Source: Tenacibaculum pacificus (GTDB lineage Bacteria > Bacteroidota > Bacteroidia > Flavobacteriales > Flavobacteriaceae). Taken from it: a stretch of DNA of 64,000 bases. Below the pieces are notes generated by a model that was given only the letters and a program-made list of their open reading frames with translations, was not told where the DNA came from and searched no databases. A program made the position numbers and the translations under genes. The stretch is taken from positions 2,709,001-2,773,000 of the forward strand of contig NZ_CP115917.1 in the NCBI RefSeq assembly GCF_027941775.1, written 5' to 3'. This document shows positions 35,859 through 44,213 of the stretch, one piece after another; position 1 is the first letter of the stretch; each line of letters begins with the position of its first letter.

Positions 35859-36221
35859 TTACTTAACCGTTAAAGTATATTGAGGTGTAGGATTTAAAGG
35901 ACAAAAATACACATACTCTCCTTTTTTTAAAGTTACTTTTTTAGAAGTAGATTTAGAATTATTTTTAACCAAAGAAGTTACATATGCGTTTTTAATATGA
36001 TGCTCTGCTTCTACTTTTCCTTTTGGTGCTAATACAAAACCTACATCTTTTCCGACATTAGAGTTTGAAATTTCAAAAATATAAGTTCCTTCAGAAAGTG
36101 TTATTGCTTTTTGAGTAAATGCTTCTTTGGTTTGTTCTAAAGAAACCGTTTTAACATCTTGTGCGTTTATATTAAATGTAAATCCTAATACTATTACGAT
36201 TACTGCTATTAATTTTTTCAA
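35859..36221 (-). CDS. Cupredoxin-like exported protein
   Basis: 120 residues: signal peptide (VIVLGFTFNINAQ), then a single beta-sandwich domain like a small blue copper protein. The end of the domain, EYVYFCPLNPTPQYTLTV, is where plastocyanin-type proteins have C-x2-H-x4-M; here Cys is kept but the His and Met positions are Asn and Gln. A His pair (AEHHIKN) is present earlier. It may bind copper in another way or not at all. A 39-residue Cys-rich gene lies upstream on the same strand. Confidence 0.78.
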   Translation of the reverse strand: MKKLIAVIVIVLGFTFNINAQDVKTVSLEQTKEAFTQKAITLSEGTYIFEISNSNVGKDVGFVLAPKGKVEAEHHIKNAYVTSLVKNNSKSTSKKVTLKKGEYVYFCPLNPTPQYTLTVK

Positions 36222-36309
36222 TGATTTTAAGTTTTAAACTTTATTTATTATGCTTTTGCACTAAATTTCCCTGTGATAGTTTTAATGTTTAATGTTGTAA
36301 TTCTTGTTC

Positions 36310-36429
36310 TCATTTTTTATATTCTTTATTCGTTTGTTCACATTTACATAATTCTCTATCAGACAATTGCTCATTGTACTCTTGATATCCCCAACAATTA
36401 GGGCATTGATACTCTTCTAGTGTTTTCAT
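36310..36429 (-). CDS. 39-residue zinc-ribbon-like small protein
   Basis: A short open frame starting ATG at 36429: MKTLEEYQCPNCWGYQEYNE, then a charged tail with CKC. Two pairs of Cys (CPNC and CKC, 16 residues apart) could bind a metal. I recall similar very small CPNCWG proteins in flavobacteria, without a known function. It lies 88 bases upstream of the cupredoxin-like gene on the same strand. It is below usual ORF-calling length; the coding-like composition and Cys spacing support it. Confidence 0.55.
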   Translation of the reverse strand: MKTLEEYQCPNCWGYQEYNEQLSDRELCKCEQTNKEYKK

Positions 36430-36599
36430 CTTTTTACTTTTTATTTCAACCAAAAAAATTGTTGATGATTAATACTGGTACAAAGATTCGACGAGAATAG
36501 ACTTTTAAAAATGGACAAAGGTTCCTTAAACTTGGACTAAATAATATTTTAAAAATATTTTGTTAACCTTAGCTTGCATTTTCAGTCGAAAAAACAATA

Positions 36600-36607
36600 T
36601 ATATTTG
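36600..36607 (+). promoter_or_regulatory. -7 box of small RNA unit A
   Basis: TATATTTG, full TAnnTTTG match; the upstream element is more divergent here than in units B-D. Confidence 0.65.
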
Positions 36608-36610
36608 TAG

Positions 36611-36698
36611 TGTTATTATAGGTTACATATCCCCCGTGTGTGAGTCCCCCCAGAAATAATAGCCAAACTCGTAGCCTTGTGTATTACGAGTTTTTTTT
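36611..36698 (+). ncRNA. Putative small RNA A
   Basis: About 88 bases from the predicted start to the end of the T-run. Two C-runs (CCCCC and CCCCCC, 10 bases apart), then AGAAATAATAGCC, then the terminator stem AAACTCGTA / TACGAGTTT. The C-runs and the AGAAAT/GGAAAT block are shared with unit D. No ATG-initiated frame. The exact start is inferred from the promoter box. Confidence 0.6.
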
Positions 36699-36778
36699 GT
36701 GTCTTTTTTTTAATAATGAATAACATAAATATCCTAATTTGTTAACATATACTCACATTTTAAGGCTAAGAAACAATA

Positions 36779-36786
36779 TATATTTG
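36779..36786 (+). promoter_or_regulatory. -7 box of small RNA unit B
   Basis: TATATTTG, full match; TTTTAA 17 bases upstream and the 25-base conserved element at 36740-36764. Confidence 0.65.
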
Positions 36787-36789
36787 CAG

Positions 36790-36864
36790 CGTTGTTGTTA
36801 TTTAGAACATGCGAATAGTATGTTTGCTCTCTAACTCGTAAACTTGTGTGTTACGAGTTTTTTT
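36790..36864 (+). ncRNA. Putative small RNA B
   Basis: About 75 bases: CGTTGTTGTT start, a middle ACATGCGAATAGTATGT that can form its own small hairpin (ACAT.../ATGT), then terminator stem AACTCGTAA / TTACGAGTT. Lacks the C-runs of units A and D. Confidence 0.55.
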
Positions 36865-36947
36865 ATGCCTTTTTTTTAATAATAATGAATAACATAAATA
36901 CCCTAATTTGTTAACATATACTCACATTTTAAGACTAATAAACAATC

Positions 36948-36955
36948 TATATTTA
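36948..36955 (+). promoter_or_regulatory. -7 box of small RNA unit C
   Basis: TATATTTA, one mismatch to TAnnTTTG; same 25-base upstream element as units B and D. Confidence 0.5.
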
Positions 36956-36958
36956 CAG

Positions 36959-37033
36959 TATCTTATATTCTTAATAATACATCCCCAAAAGATTGAATAC
37001 CTAACTCGTAAACTATGTATTACGAGTTTTTTT
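36959..37033 (+). ncRNA. Putative small RNA C
   Basis: About 75 bases with one short C-run (CCCC) and terminator stem AACTCGTAA / TTACGAGTT plus T-run. The weaker -7 box suggests lower expression or decay of this copy. Confidence 0.5.
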
Positions 37034-37383
37034 ATGCCTTTTTTTTAATAAATTTTAAATTTTACTCATACCTATTTCATATAAAATAAATAATAGCTCT
37101 AAAATTATTAAAGATTAAAAAAAGAGCTCTAATAATTGAATTATCTAACATTTAAAGTAATACATTATTAATTACATCAATATTACAATTAGCAAAAAGC
37201 TTGATTTTAAGCAATCTACAAACTCTTTTATCTTTTAAAAAAAATGACAATTAAGAATAATAAAACATCATTATAACACATCGCTATTTTTTAAAATTAA
37301 AGAACCTTTTTAAGGTTTTAATGATTAACAGAAACAATATGATTTGTTAACATATACTCACATTTTAATCTTAAAAAAACAAA

Positions 37384-37391
37384 TACATTTG
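37384..37391 (+). promoter_or_regulatory. -7 box of small RNA unit D
   Basis: TACATTTG, full TAnnTTTG match; conserved 25-base element at 37344-37368. Confidence 0.65.
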
Positions 37392-37394
37392 TAG

Positions 37395-37482
37395 TGTTGT
37401 TATTCTGTAGTAGCCCCCAGATACTAATTCCCCCGGAAATGATAATACCCAACTCGTATACTTGTGTCTTACGAGTTTTTTT
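37395..37482 (+). ncRNA. Putative small RNA D
   Basis: About 88 bases: GTGTTGTT start, C-runs CCCCC and CCCCC, then GGAAATGATAATACCC and terminator stem AACTCGTA / TACGAGTT. The C-run spacing and following block match unit A although the bases between differ. It ends 15 bases before the 3' end of the convergent AraC gene. Confidence 0.6.
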
Positions 37483-37497
37483 ATGCCTTTTTTTAAA

Positions 37498-38349
37498 TTA
37501 TGATGATTCTTTTTGTGCTTTTTGAAACTGTTTTGGAGATTGTCCTGTAGCTTTAGTAAAAAATCGAGAAAAATATGCAGGATCATTAAATCCTAAATCA
37601 AAAGCAATATATTTTATAGCATCAGTAGAATATAATAATTGACGCTTCGCCTCTATTACAATTCTATTTTTAATAAAATCGCTAGGTGTTTTTGAATTTA
37701 TTTTTTGAAAATGCTTCGTTAATGATTTTGGCGAAATACCCAAACGATTCGCATAATCAGAAACACTATGTAGTTTTTTAAAATTTTGAGAAACTAACAA
37801 ACTAAAATCTTTAAATAACTTTGTTTCTTCGTCTTCTTTAATTAAATTATATTCTTTTTTTATACGAACAGAATGAATAATAAATTGTTTTAAATACGCT
37901 TGTAACATATCATATTTTGCAGTTTCAGTATTTTCAAATTCATCAACTAAACTATCAATAATAAAATCTAATTTTTGACTATCTTTTTCACTTGGTTTTA
38001 CAAAAGGAGTTTCGTACACATTATTAAACAATACGCCGTTACAGGAAATTTCAGAATCATGAGCTTGAACACAATAAAAATCTTGATCAAAACTTAATTG
38101 ATACGCTTCTTTTATTTTTTCTGATGTTACTGAAAACATTTGTCCTGGAAATAAAAAAAATAATACACCATCATTAAAAGAATAGCGTTCAAAATCAATA
38201 TGATATATTCCAGATCCTTCTTTTATCCAAAAAATTTTGTAAGTATTAATTTGAGTTGGTTTATTAACTATACAAGCTTTTTCAAATTGTACAGTTTGTA
38301 GTGAAAATATCTCTTGATATTTATAAGTTTTTATATTTTGAATAGCCAT
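37498..38349 (-). CDS. AraC family transcriptional regulator
   Basis: 283 residues: an N-terminal cupin-like sensing domain (residues 1-165, with FFLFPGQMFSV) and a C-terminal AraC DNA-binding domain (about 180-283) with DYANRLGISPKSLTKHFQ and the second helix-turn-helix YIAFDLGFNDPAYFSRFFTK, ending GQSPKQFQKAQK. It is likely a soluble, ligand-responsive activator. It is convergent with the small RNA array, whose last unit ends 15 bases away. Its own promoter region is not clear. Confidence 0.93.
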   Translation of the reverse strand: MAIQNIKTYKYQEIFSLQTVQFEKACIVNKPTQINTYKIFWIKEGSGIYHIDFERYSFNDGVLFFLFPGQMFSVTSEKIKEAYQLSFDQDFYCVQAHDSEISCNGVLFNNVYETPFVKPSEKDSQKLDFIIDSLVDEFENTETAKYDMLQAYLKQFIIHSVRIKKEYNLIKEDEETKLFKDFSLLVSQNFKKLHSVSDYANRLGISPKSLTKHFQKINSKTPSDFIKNRIVIEAKRQLLYSTDAIKYIAFDLGFNDPAYFSRFFTKATGQSPKQFQKAQKESS

Positions 38350-38548
38350 TTTTATTTTTGGTCGAAAAAATATGAATAGCTAACAAAAATAAATTAATAT
38401 TACTCCTTCTATTTATTTTGATAAAATCATTTATTAAAATAAATAGAAAGAGTTAACTAATTTACTAAACTGTATTTGATTTTTAATAATTTCGTTATAT
38501 AAGCTATTATATTTAACGAGTTTAAATAATTATTTGACAACAAAAAAT

Positions 38549-39611
38549 ATGACACGTTTTATTAAAAAAAACAAAAAAGAAATTGGTCTTTCTCCAGATG
38601 ATTTAATTTTTAGAGGAGAAAAAAACAGATCAAGTTTTACTTAGAATCATTGACTTTGACGACAAAAGTCTGACTGAAAAAACCTCAAAAACTGTTAAGG
38701 AAATTAGCCAGTTGCAACATAAAGATACCGTGTCTTGGATAAATTTAGATGGTCTTCATAATACATCTATAATGCAAGAAATAACAACAACTTTTAACCT
38801 TGATACTTTAGTTGTTCCTGAAGTTTTAAATACTGATGCCAGACCAAGAGTTATTGAGTATGATAATTGTACACTGATAACAATTAAAATGCTAATGCTT
38901 AACGAAAGTGATGGTACAACAGTTATTGAAAATTTAAGTTTAATTCTTACAAAAACAGTATTAATTTCTTTTCAAGAACAAAAAGGTGATGTATTTGAAC
39001 CTGTAAGAGAAAGAATTAGAAAGCAAAAAAAGAGAATTAGAACTGGTGGAACTGACTATTTAACTTTTGCCTTGTTAGATATTGTAGTTGATAATTATTT
39101 ATATGTAATTAGTGTACTTGGTGATAAAATTGAAACACTAGAAGAAAACCTATTACTAAACCCTAATGAAAATACAATTACAGAAATTAATAACTATAAA
39201 CGAGAACTAAATTTTTTACGAAAAAATATAAAACCTGCTAAAGAAATGATTTTTTCATTAGCAAAAACCGACTCTGATTTTATTACCGAAAACACCTATA
39301 TACATTTTAAAGAACTGGAAGATAACATTAGTCAAGCAAATGATGCTACTGATAGTTACCGAGAAATACTATCCGATCAGCTTAATATATATCACACAAC
39401 TATTACAAGTAAGCTAAATGATATTATGAAATTTCTAACCGTTTTTTCTGTAATATTTATTCCTTTAACTTTTATCGCAGGTATTTATGGTACTAATTTC
39501 CAATATATACCAGAACTTTCTTATAAATACAGTTATTTTATAATGTGGTTTATAATGATAATTGTAGCAATAGGAATGTTACTATTTTTTAAAAAGAAAA
39601 AATGGTTTTAA
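38549..39611 (+). CDS. corA: CorA-like divalent cation transporter (frameshifted near the start)
   Basis: Membrane channel family for Mg2+ or similar ions. The coding frame begins at ATG 38549 (MTRFIKKNKKEIGLSPDD) but stops after 31 codons; from 38619 the continuation TDQVLLRIIDFDDKSL is in another frame, so one extra A in the A7 run 38619-38625 breaks it. The main body runs from 38712 (TTG) to 39611. Two C-terminal membrane helices are present, but the signature loop reads GIYGTNF rather than GMN. The indel may be a sequencing error. Confidence 0.85.
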
Positions 39612-39665
39612 TACCTAAAAAATTGTAATTTTATTTTAATCAGTACTTTCAAATTAACAAGTTTT

Positions 39666-40541
39666 ATGAATATAGATTTCCAAAAAATTTTTAGTGATTA
39701 TTTCGAGAAAATAAGCACTCTTATTCCAAATATTATTACAGGAATAATCATTGTAATAATAGCTATTATTGCAGGTAAAGTTGTTTATAAAATAATCAAT
39801 AAAACAACAGAAAAAAGATGGCAAGACAATATTATGTCTAATTTTTTAGCACAAGTTATAAAATGGTCTTTTTATTTATTCGGAATTATAATGGCATTAA
39901 CTGTAATTGGTTTTACAGAAATTGCTAGTACTATTTTTGCAGGTGCAGGTGTCAGCGCCATCGTGTTTGGTTTTGCTTTTAAAGATATTGGAGAAAATTT
40001 TTTAGCAGGAATTATTTTAGCATTAAAACGCCCTTTTGAAATAGGTGATATTATTGAAATTAATAGTACTAAAGGAACTGTAAAAGACCTAGATTTACGA
40101 TTAACACACTTAAGAAATTCAGAAGGTAAAGATATTTATATTCCAAATTCTACAATCTTAAAAAACACCTTAATTAACTATACAAAAGATGGTTACTTAA
40201 GAGTTAATTTTACTATTGGTATTGCACCAGAGTGCGATATTGAAACAACTCGAAAATTAATATTAGACTATCTTCTTACAAATGAAACTATTTTAAAAAC
40301 TCCTGACCCACGTGTTTTAGTACAAGAATTAGGTGAATTTACTACGGATATTCAAATATTATTTTGGGTAGATGTTTTAACTAATAAAAAATTACCAGAA
40401 AATTATTTAGGACATAATACAAGAAGTAAAATAATTACAGATGTAAAAATGATTTTAGATAAAAATAACATTGAAATGCCATCACAAGTTATTGAACATA
40501 AAATGTATCAAAAACATAAAATTAGTATTGATAAATACTAA
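39666..40541 (+). CDS. mscS: Small-conductance mechanosensitive channel (MscS family)
   Basis: 291 residues: three membrane helices (about residues 18-40, 62-85 and 90-118), with the pore helix AGVSAIVFGFAFKDIGENFLAG carrying the Gly/Ala pattern of MscS TM3, followed by the beta-domain motif LKRPFEIGDIIEI and a cytoplasmic cage domain. It releases solutes under hypo-osmotic shock. It follows corA by 54 bases on the same strand; co-transcription is possible. The length is typical of MscS. Confidence 0.92.
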   Translation: MNIDFQKIFSDYFEKISTLIPNIITGIIIVIIAIIAGKVVYKIINKTTEKRWQDNIMSNFLAQVIKWSFYLFGIIMALTVIGFTEIASTIFAGAGVSAIVFGFAFKDIGENFLAGIILALKRPFEIGDIIEINSTKGTVKDLDLRLTHLRNSEGKDIYIPNSTILKNTLINYTKDGYLRVNFTIGIAPECDIETTRKLILDYLLTNETILKTPDPRVLVQELGEFTTDIQILFWVDVLTNKKLPENYLGHNTRSKIITDVKMILDKNNIEMPSQVIEHKMYQKHKISIDKY

Positions 40542-40644
40542 AAAAATAACAGTTTAAATTGCTAAAAAAAACTATTTTATTTAAACCCATTCTAAATATT
40601 AAATAAAAAAATTCGTAAAGTTTGTGCAAGTAGCTTGTAGCCCT

Positions 40645-40652
40645 TAAATTTG
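40645..40652 (+). promoter_or_regulatory. sdhCAB promoter
   Basis: TAAATTTG at -7 with a TTTG at 40621-40624, 20 bases upstream: the best full match in the window to the Bacteroidetes TTTG-N(19-20)-TAnnTTTG promoter. It lies 30 bases before sdhC. Confidence 0.75.
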
Positions 40653-40682
40653 TTCTATATTCTTTAATAAACAAACAACATA

Positions 40683-41345
40683 ATGGGATTATTAAAATCT
40701 TCTATTGGAAGAAAATTTGCCATGGCACTTTCTGCCTTTTTCTTGATGTTCTTCTTATTACAACATTTTGTAATAAACATCACCTCAATTTTTCCTGACA
40801 ACGGAGCAACATTTAACGCGTTATCCCACTTTATGGGAACAAACCCGTTAATTCAATATGTTATGCAACCTGTCTTAATTTTTGGTGTAGTTTTTCACTT
40901 TGTAATGGGATTCGTCTTAGAATTAAAAAACAAGAAAGCAACTAATGTAAGTTATGCAAAAGATAACGGAGCAGCAAATTCTACTTGGATGAGTAGAAAC
41001 ATGATTTGGTCTGGTGCAGCTATTTTAGCATTCGTAGTATTACACTTTATTGATTTTTGGTTTCCAGAAATTAACCACAAGTATATTGCAATGTTACCAG
41101 AAGACCCAACTCGTTATTTCCACGAATTACAAGAGAAATTTGTAAACCCACTAAGAGTTGGTGCTTACGCAATAGCTTTTGTGTTTTTAGCATTACATTT
41201 ATTACACGGATTTACTTCAGCATTCCAATCGGTTGGAGCAAATAACAAATACACTAAAGGATTGAAAACATTTTGTAAAGTATATGCAATTGGTATTCCT
41301 GTAGGATTTATCATTATTGCGTTATTTCATTATTTCAATCATTAA
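40683..41345 (+). CDS. sdhC: Succinate dehydrogenase cytochrome b subunit
   Basis: 220 residues with five membrane helices, the single-chain di-heme cytochrome b of type B succinate dehydrogenase/fumarate reductase. Candidate heme His are in LLQHFVIN, FGVVFHFVMG, FVVLHFIDF and ALHLLHGFTSAF. It anchors SdhAB in the inner membrane and exchanges electrons with menaquinone. First gene of sdhCAB, with 12 bases to sdhA. Confidence 0.94.
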   Translation: MGLLKSSIGRKFAMALSAFFLMFFLLQHFVINITSIFPDNGATFNALSHFMGTNPLIQYVMQPVLIFGVVFHFVMGFVLELKNKKATNVSYAKDNGAANSTWMSRNMIWSGAAILAFVVLHFIDFWFPEINHKYIAMLPEDPTRYFHELQEKFVNPLRVGAYAIAFVFLALHLLHGFTSAFQSVGANNKYTKGLKTFCKVYAIGIPVGFIIIALFHYFNH

Positions 41346-41357
41346 TACGAAACTAGT

Positions 41358-43370
41358 ATGGCTTTAGATTCAAAAATTCCAAAGGGTCCATTAAAAGATA
41401 AATGGACAGATTATAAAAATCATATCGATTTAGTAAATCCAGCAAACAAACGTAATATTGATGTTATTGTTGTAGGTACTGGATTAGCGGGTGGTTCTGC
41501 TTCAGCAACTTTAGCTGAATTAGGGTACAACGTAAAAGCATTTGCTTATCAAGATTCTCCTCGTAGAGCACACTCTATTGCAGCACAAGGAGGTATTAAT
41601 GCAGCAAAAAATTATCAAGGTGATGGAGATTCTTTTTACAGATTATTTTATGATACTGTAAAGGGTGGAGATTACCGTTCTCGTGAAGCTAACGTATATC
41701 GTTTAGCTGAGGTTTCTGCAAATATTATTGACCAGTGTGTGGCACAAGGTGTTCCTTTTGCTCGTGATTATGGTGGTTTGTTAGATAACCGTTCGTTTGG
41801 TGGTGTATTAGTATCTCGTACTTTTTATGCTAAAGGACAAACAGGACAACAATTATTATTAGGTGCTTATTCTGCAATGAACCGTCAAATTGCTCGTGGT
41901 AAGATTGAAATGTTCAATCGTCATGAAATGTTAGACGTTGTTAAAGTTGATGGAAAAGCCCGTGGAATTATAGCTCGTAACTTAGTTACTGGTGAAATTG
42001 AGCGTCATTCAGCACATGCTGTTGTAATTGCTACTGGTGGATACGGAAATGTATATTTCTTATCAACAAATGCAATGGGTTCTAATGCTACTGCAGCTTG
42101 GAAAATTCATAAAAAAGGAGCATTTTTTGCAAATCCTTGTTATACACAAATTCACCCTACTTGTATTCCTCGTTCAGGTGATTATCAATCAAAGTTAACG
42201 TTAATGTCAGAATCATTACGTAACGATGGTCGTATTTGGGTACCAAAGAATTTAGATGATGTTAAGGCAATTAAAGAAGGTCGTAAAAAACCTACTGATT
42301 TATCTGAGAACGAAAGAGATTATTACTTAGAAAGAAGATATCCTGCCTTTGGTAACTTAGTGCCTCGTGATGTTGCATCTCGTGCAGCTAAAGAACGTTG
42401 TGATGCTGGTTATGGTGTAAATGCTACTGGTGAAGCTGTTTATTTAGATTTTGCTTCGGCAATTACTCGTTACGGTACAGAAAAAGCTAAAATTCAGAAT
42501 ATTTCTAATCCATCGGAAGCTAAGATTTACGAATTAGGACAAGCAATTGTTGAAGCTAAGTATGGAAACTTATTCCAGATGTACAATAAAATTGTAGATG
42601 AAGATCCTTATAAAACACCTATGATGATTTATCCTGCAGTTCACTACACAATGGGTGGTGTTTGGGTTGATTATAACTTAATGACAACTGTTGAAGGATT
42701 ATATTGTTTAGGAGAAGCTAATTTCTCTGATCATGGAGCTAACCGTTTAGGTGCATCTGCTTTAATGCAAGGTTTATCTGATGGATATTTTGTATTACCA
42801 TATACTATTGGTGATTATTTATCTAATGATATTAGAACAGGAAAAATTCCTACAGATACTAAAGAATTTGAACAAGCAGAGAAAGAAGTTACAGCACGTA
42901 TTGATTTCTTTGTAAATAATAAAGGACAACATTCTGTAGATTATTACCACAAGAAATTAGGAAAAATTATGTGGGAAAAATGTGGAATGTCTCGTAACGA
43001 AAAAGGTTTAATTGAAGCTATGGCTGAAATTAAAGCATTACGTGAAGATTTCTGGAAAAATGTAACAGTTCCTGGTATTTCGAATGAAATGAATCCTGAA
43101 TTAGAAAAAGCAGGTCGTGTAGCAGATTTCTTAGAATTAGGAGAATTGTTTGCCAAAGATGCTTTAGATAGAAATGAATCTTGTGGTGGTCACTTTAGAG
43201 AAGAATCTATTGAATTAGATGGATTACAAAAAGGTGAAGCTAAACGTAACGATAAAGATTTTGCTTACGTAGCTGCTTGGGAATACAAAGGTGAACCTGC
43301 TAATGCAGTTTTACACAAAGAAGAATTAGAGTTTAACGATATTGAATTAAAACAACGTTCATACAAATAA
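41358..43370 (+). CDS. sdhA: Succinate dehydrogenase flavoprotein subunit
   Basis: 670 residues, the FAD-bearing catalytic subunit of the TCA cycle enzyme and complex II. FAD-binding [19 protein letters not shown], the flavin-linking His region [18 protein letters not shown], and the active-site Arg/His stretches [14 protein letters not shown] and [12 protein letters not shown]. The size fits the type B flavoprotein. It is followed by sdhB after 9 bases. Confidence 0.96.
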   Translation: MALDSKIPKGPLKDKWTDYKNHIDLVNPANKRNIDVIVVGTGLAGGSASATLAELGYNVKAFAYQDSPRRAHSIAAQGGINAAKNYQGDGDSFYRLFYDTVKGGDYRSREANVYRLAEVSANIIDQCVAQGVPFARDYGGLLDNRSFGGVLVSRTFYAKGQTGQQLLLGAYSAMNRQIARGKIEMFNRHEMLDVVKVDGKARGIIARNLVTGEIERHSAHAVVIATGGYGNVYFLSTNAMGSNATAAWKIHKKGAFFANPCYTQIHPTCIPRSGDYQSKLTLMSESLRNDGRIWVPKNLDDVKAIKEGRKKPTDLSENERDYYLERRYPAFGNLVPRDVASRAAKERCDAGYGVNATGEAVYLDFASAITRYGTEKAKIQNISNPSEAKIYELGQAIVEAKYGNLFQMYNKIVDEDPYKTPMMIYPAVHYTMGGVWVDYNLMTTVEGLYCLGEANFSDHGANRLGASALMQGLSDGYFVLPYTIGDYLSNDIRTGKIPTDTKEFEQAEKEVTARIDFFVNNKGQHSVDYYHKKLGKIMWEKCGMSRNEKGLIEAMAEIKALREDFWKNVTVPGISNEMNPELEKAGRVADFLELGELFAKDALDRNESCGGHFREESIELDGLQKGEAKRNDKDFAYVAAWEYKGEPANAVLHKEELEFNDIELKQRSYK

Positions 43371-43379
43371 GAAGATATT

Positions 43380-44126
43380 ATGAATTTAACACTTAAAGTT
43401 TGGCGTCAGAAAAACGCAAGTGATAAGGGAAAGATGGTCGATTACCAAGTAACCGAGATTTCTGAGCATATGTCTTTCTTAGAAATGATGGATGTACTTA
43501 ACGAGCAAATAATTAATAAAGGTGACGAGCCTGTTGCATTTGACCATGATTGTCGTGAAGGAATTTGCGGTATGTGTTCTATGTATATTAATGGTGAAGC
43601 TCATGGACCTGATAGAGGTGTAACTACGTGTCAATTACACATGCGTATGTTTAAAGATGGTGATACAATTACTATCGAACCATTTAGAGCTGCTGCTTTT
43701 CCTGTAATAAAAGATTTAGTTGTTGATAGAAGTTCTTTTGAACGTATTCAACAATCTGGTGGATATATTTCTGTAAACACATCTGGTAATACTCAAGATG
43801 CAAATGCAATTCCTGTTTCTAAAGAAGCTGCTGATAAAGCAATGGATGCTGCAACTTGTATTGGTTGTGGTGCTTGTGTTGCTACTTGTAAAAACTCTTC
43901 TGCAATGTTATTTGTAGGTGCTAAAGTATCTCAATATGCTTTATTACCTCAAGGACAAGTTGAAGCTACTGATCGTGTTTTAAACATGGTAGCTCAAATG
44001 GATGCTGAAGGTTTTGGTAACTGTACAAATACTGGTGCTTGTGAAGTGGAATGTCCTAAAGGAATTTCATTAGAAAACATTGCTCGTATGAATACTGAGT
44101 TTATGAAAGCTAGTTTAAAAGGATAA
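43380..44126 (+). CDS. sdhB: Succinate dehydrogenase iron-sulfur subunit
   Basis: 248 residues carrying the three Fe-S clusters that link FAD to the cytochrome. [2Fe-2S] Cys in [13 protein letters not shown] plus CQLH; [4Fe-4S] in [14 protein letters not shown]; [3Fe-4S] region in [15 protein letters not shown]. The last gene of sdhCAB; a terminator follows 22 bases after the stop. Confidence 0.96.
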   Translation: MNLTLKVWRQKNASDKGKMVDYQVTEISEHMSFLEMMDVLNEQIINKGDEPVAFDHDCREGICGMCSMYINGEAHGPDRGVTTCQLHMRMFKDGDTITIEPFRAAAFPVIKDLVVDRSSFERIQQSGGYISVNTSGNTQDANAIPVSKEAADKAMDAATCIGCGACVATCKNSSAMLFVGAKVSQYALLPQGQVEATDRVLNMVAQMDAEGFGNCTNTGACEVECPKGISLENIARMNTEFMKASLKG

Positions 44127-44148
44127 ATCCTTTTTTATATATAAATTA

Positions 44149-44175
44149 AAAATCCCGAGTGAAAACTCGGGATTT
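44149..44175 (+). terminator. Terminator of sdhCAB
   Basis: Stem AATCCCGAGT / ACTCGGGATT with loop GAAA and a long T-run. A nearly identical hairpin lies at 45176-45207, on the other side of the M28 peptidase gene. Confidence 0.9.
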
Positions 44176-44184
44176 TTTTTGTTT

Positions 44185-44192
44185 AATTTTGC
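44185..44192 (+). promoter_or_regulatory. M28 peptidase promoter -7 box
   Basis: TAATTTTG (TAnnTTTG), directly after the sdh terminator and 22 bases before the peptidase ATG. Confidence 0.6.
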
Positions 44193-44213
44193 ATTCAATT
44201 TATTTAATCAATT

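Larger units (their letters stand above)
36560..37496 (+). repeat. Array of four related promoter-terminator units
   Basis: Four copies of one module, about 170-180 bases apart for the first three and 436 bases between the third and fourth. Each has TTGTTAACATATACTCACAT or a degenerate form of it, a TAnnTTTG-like box, a GTAGTGTTGTT-like start, a variable middle, the hairpin AACTCGTA...TACGAGTT with a T-run, and then TATGCC plus a second T-run (in unit A, TGTGTC takes the place of TATGCC). No reading frame is shared. The stretch 37050-37320 between units three and four has no gene or clear structure. Confidence 0.8.

Noticed and set aside
36560..37496. CRISPR-like array
   Set aside because: The repeats contain promoters and terminators, have uneven spacing and no short identical repeat of constant length; no cas genes nearby.
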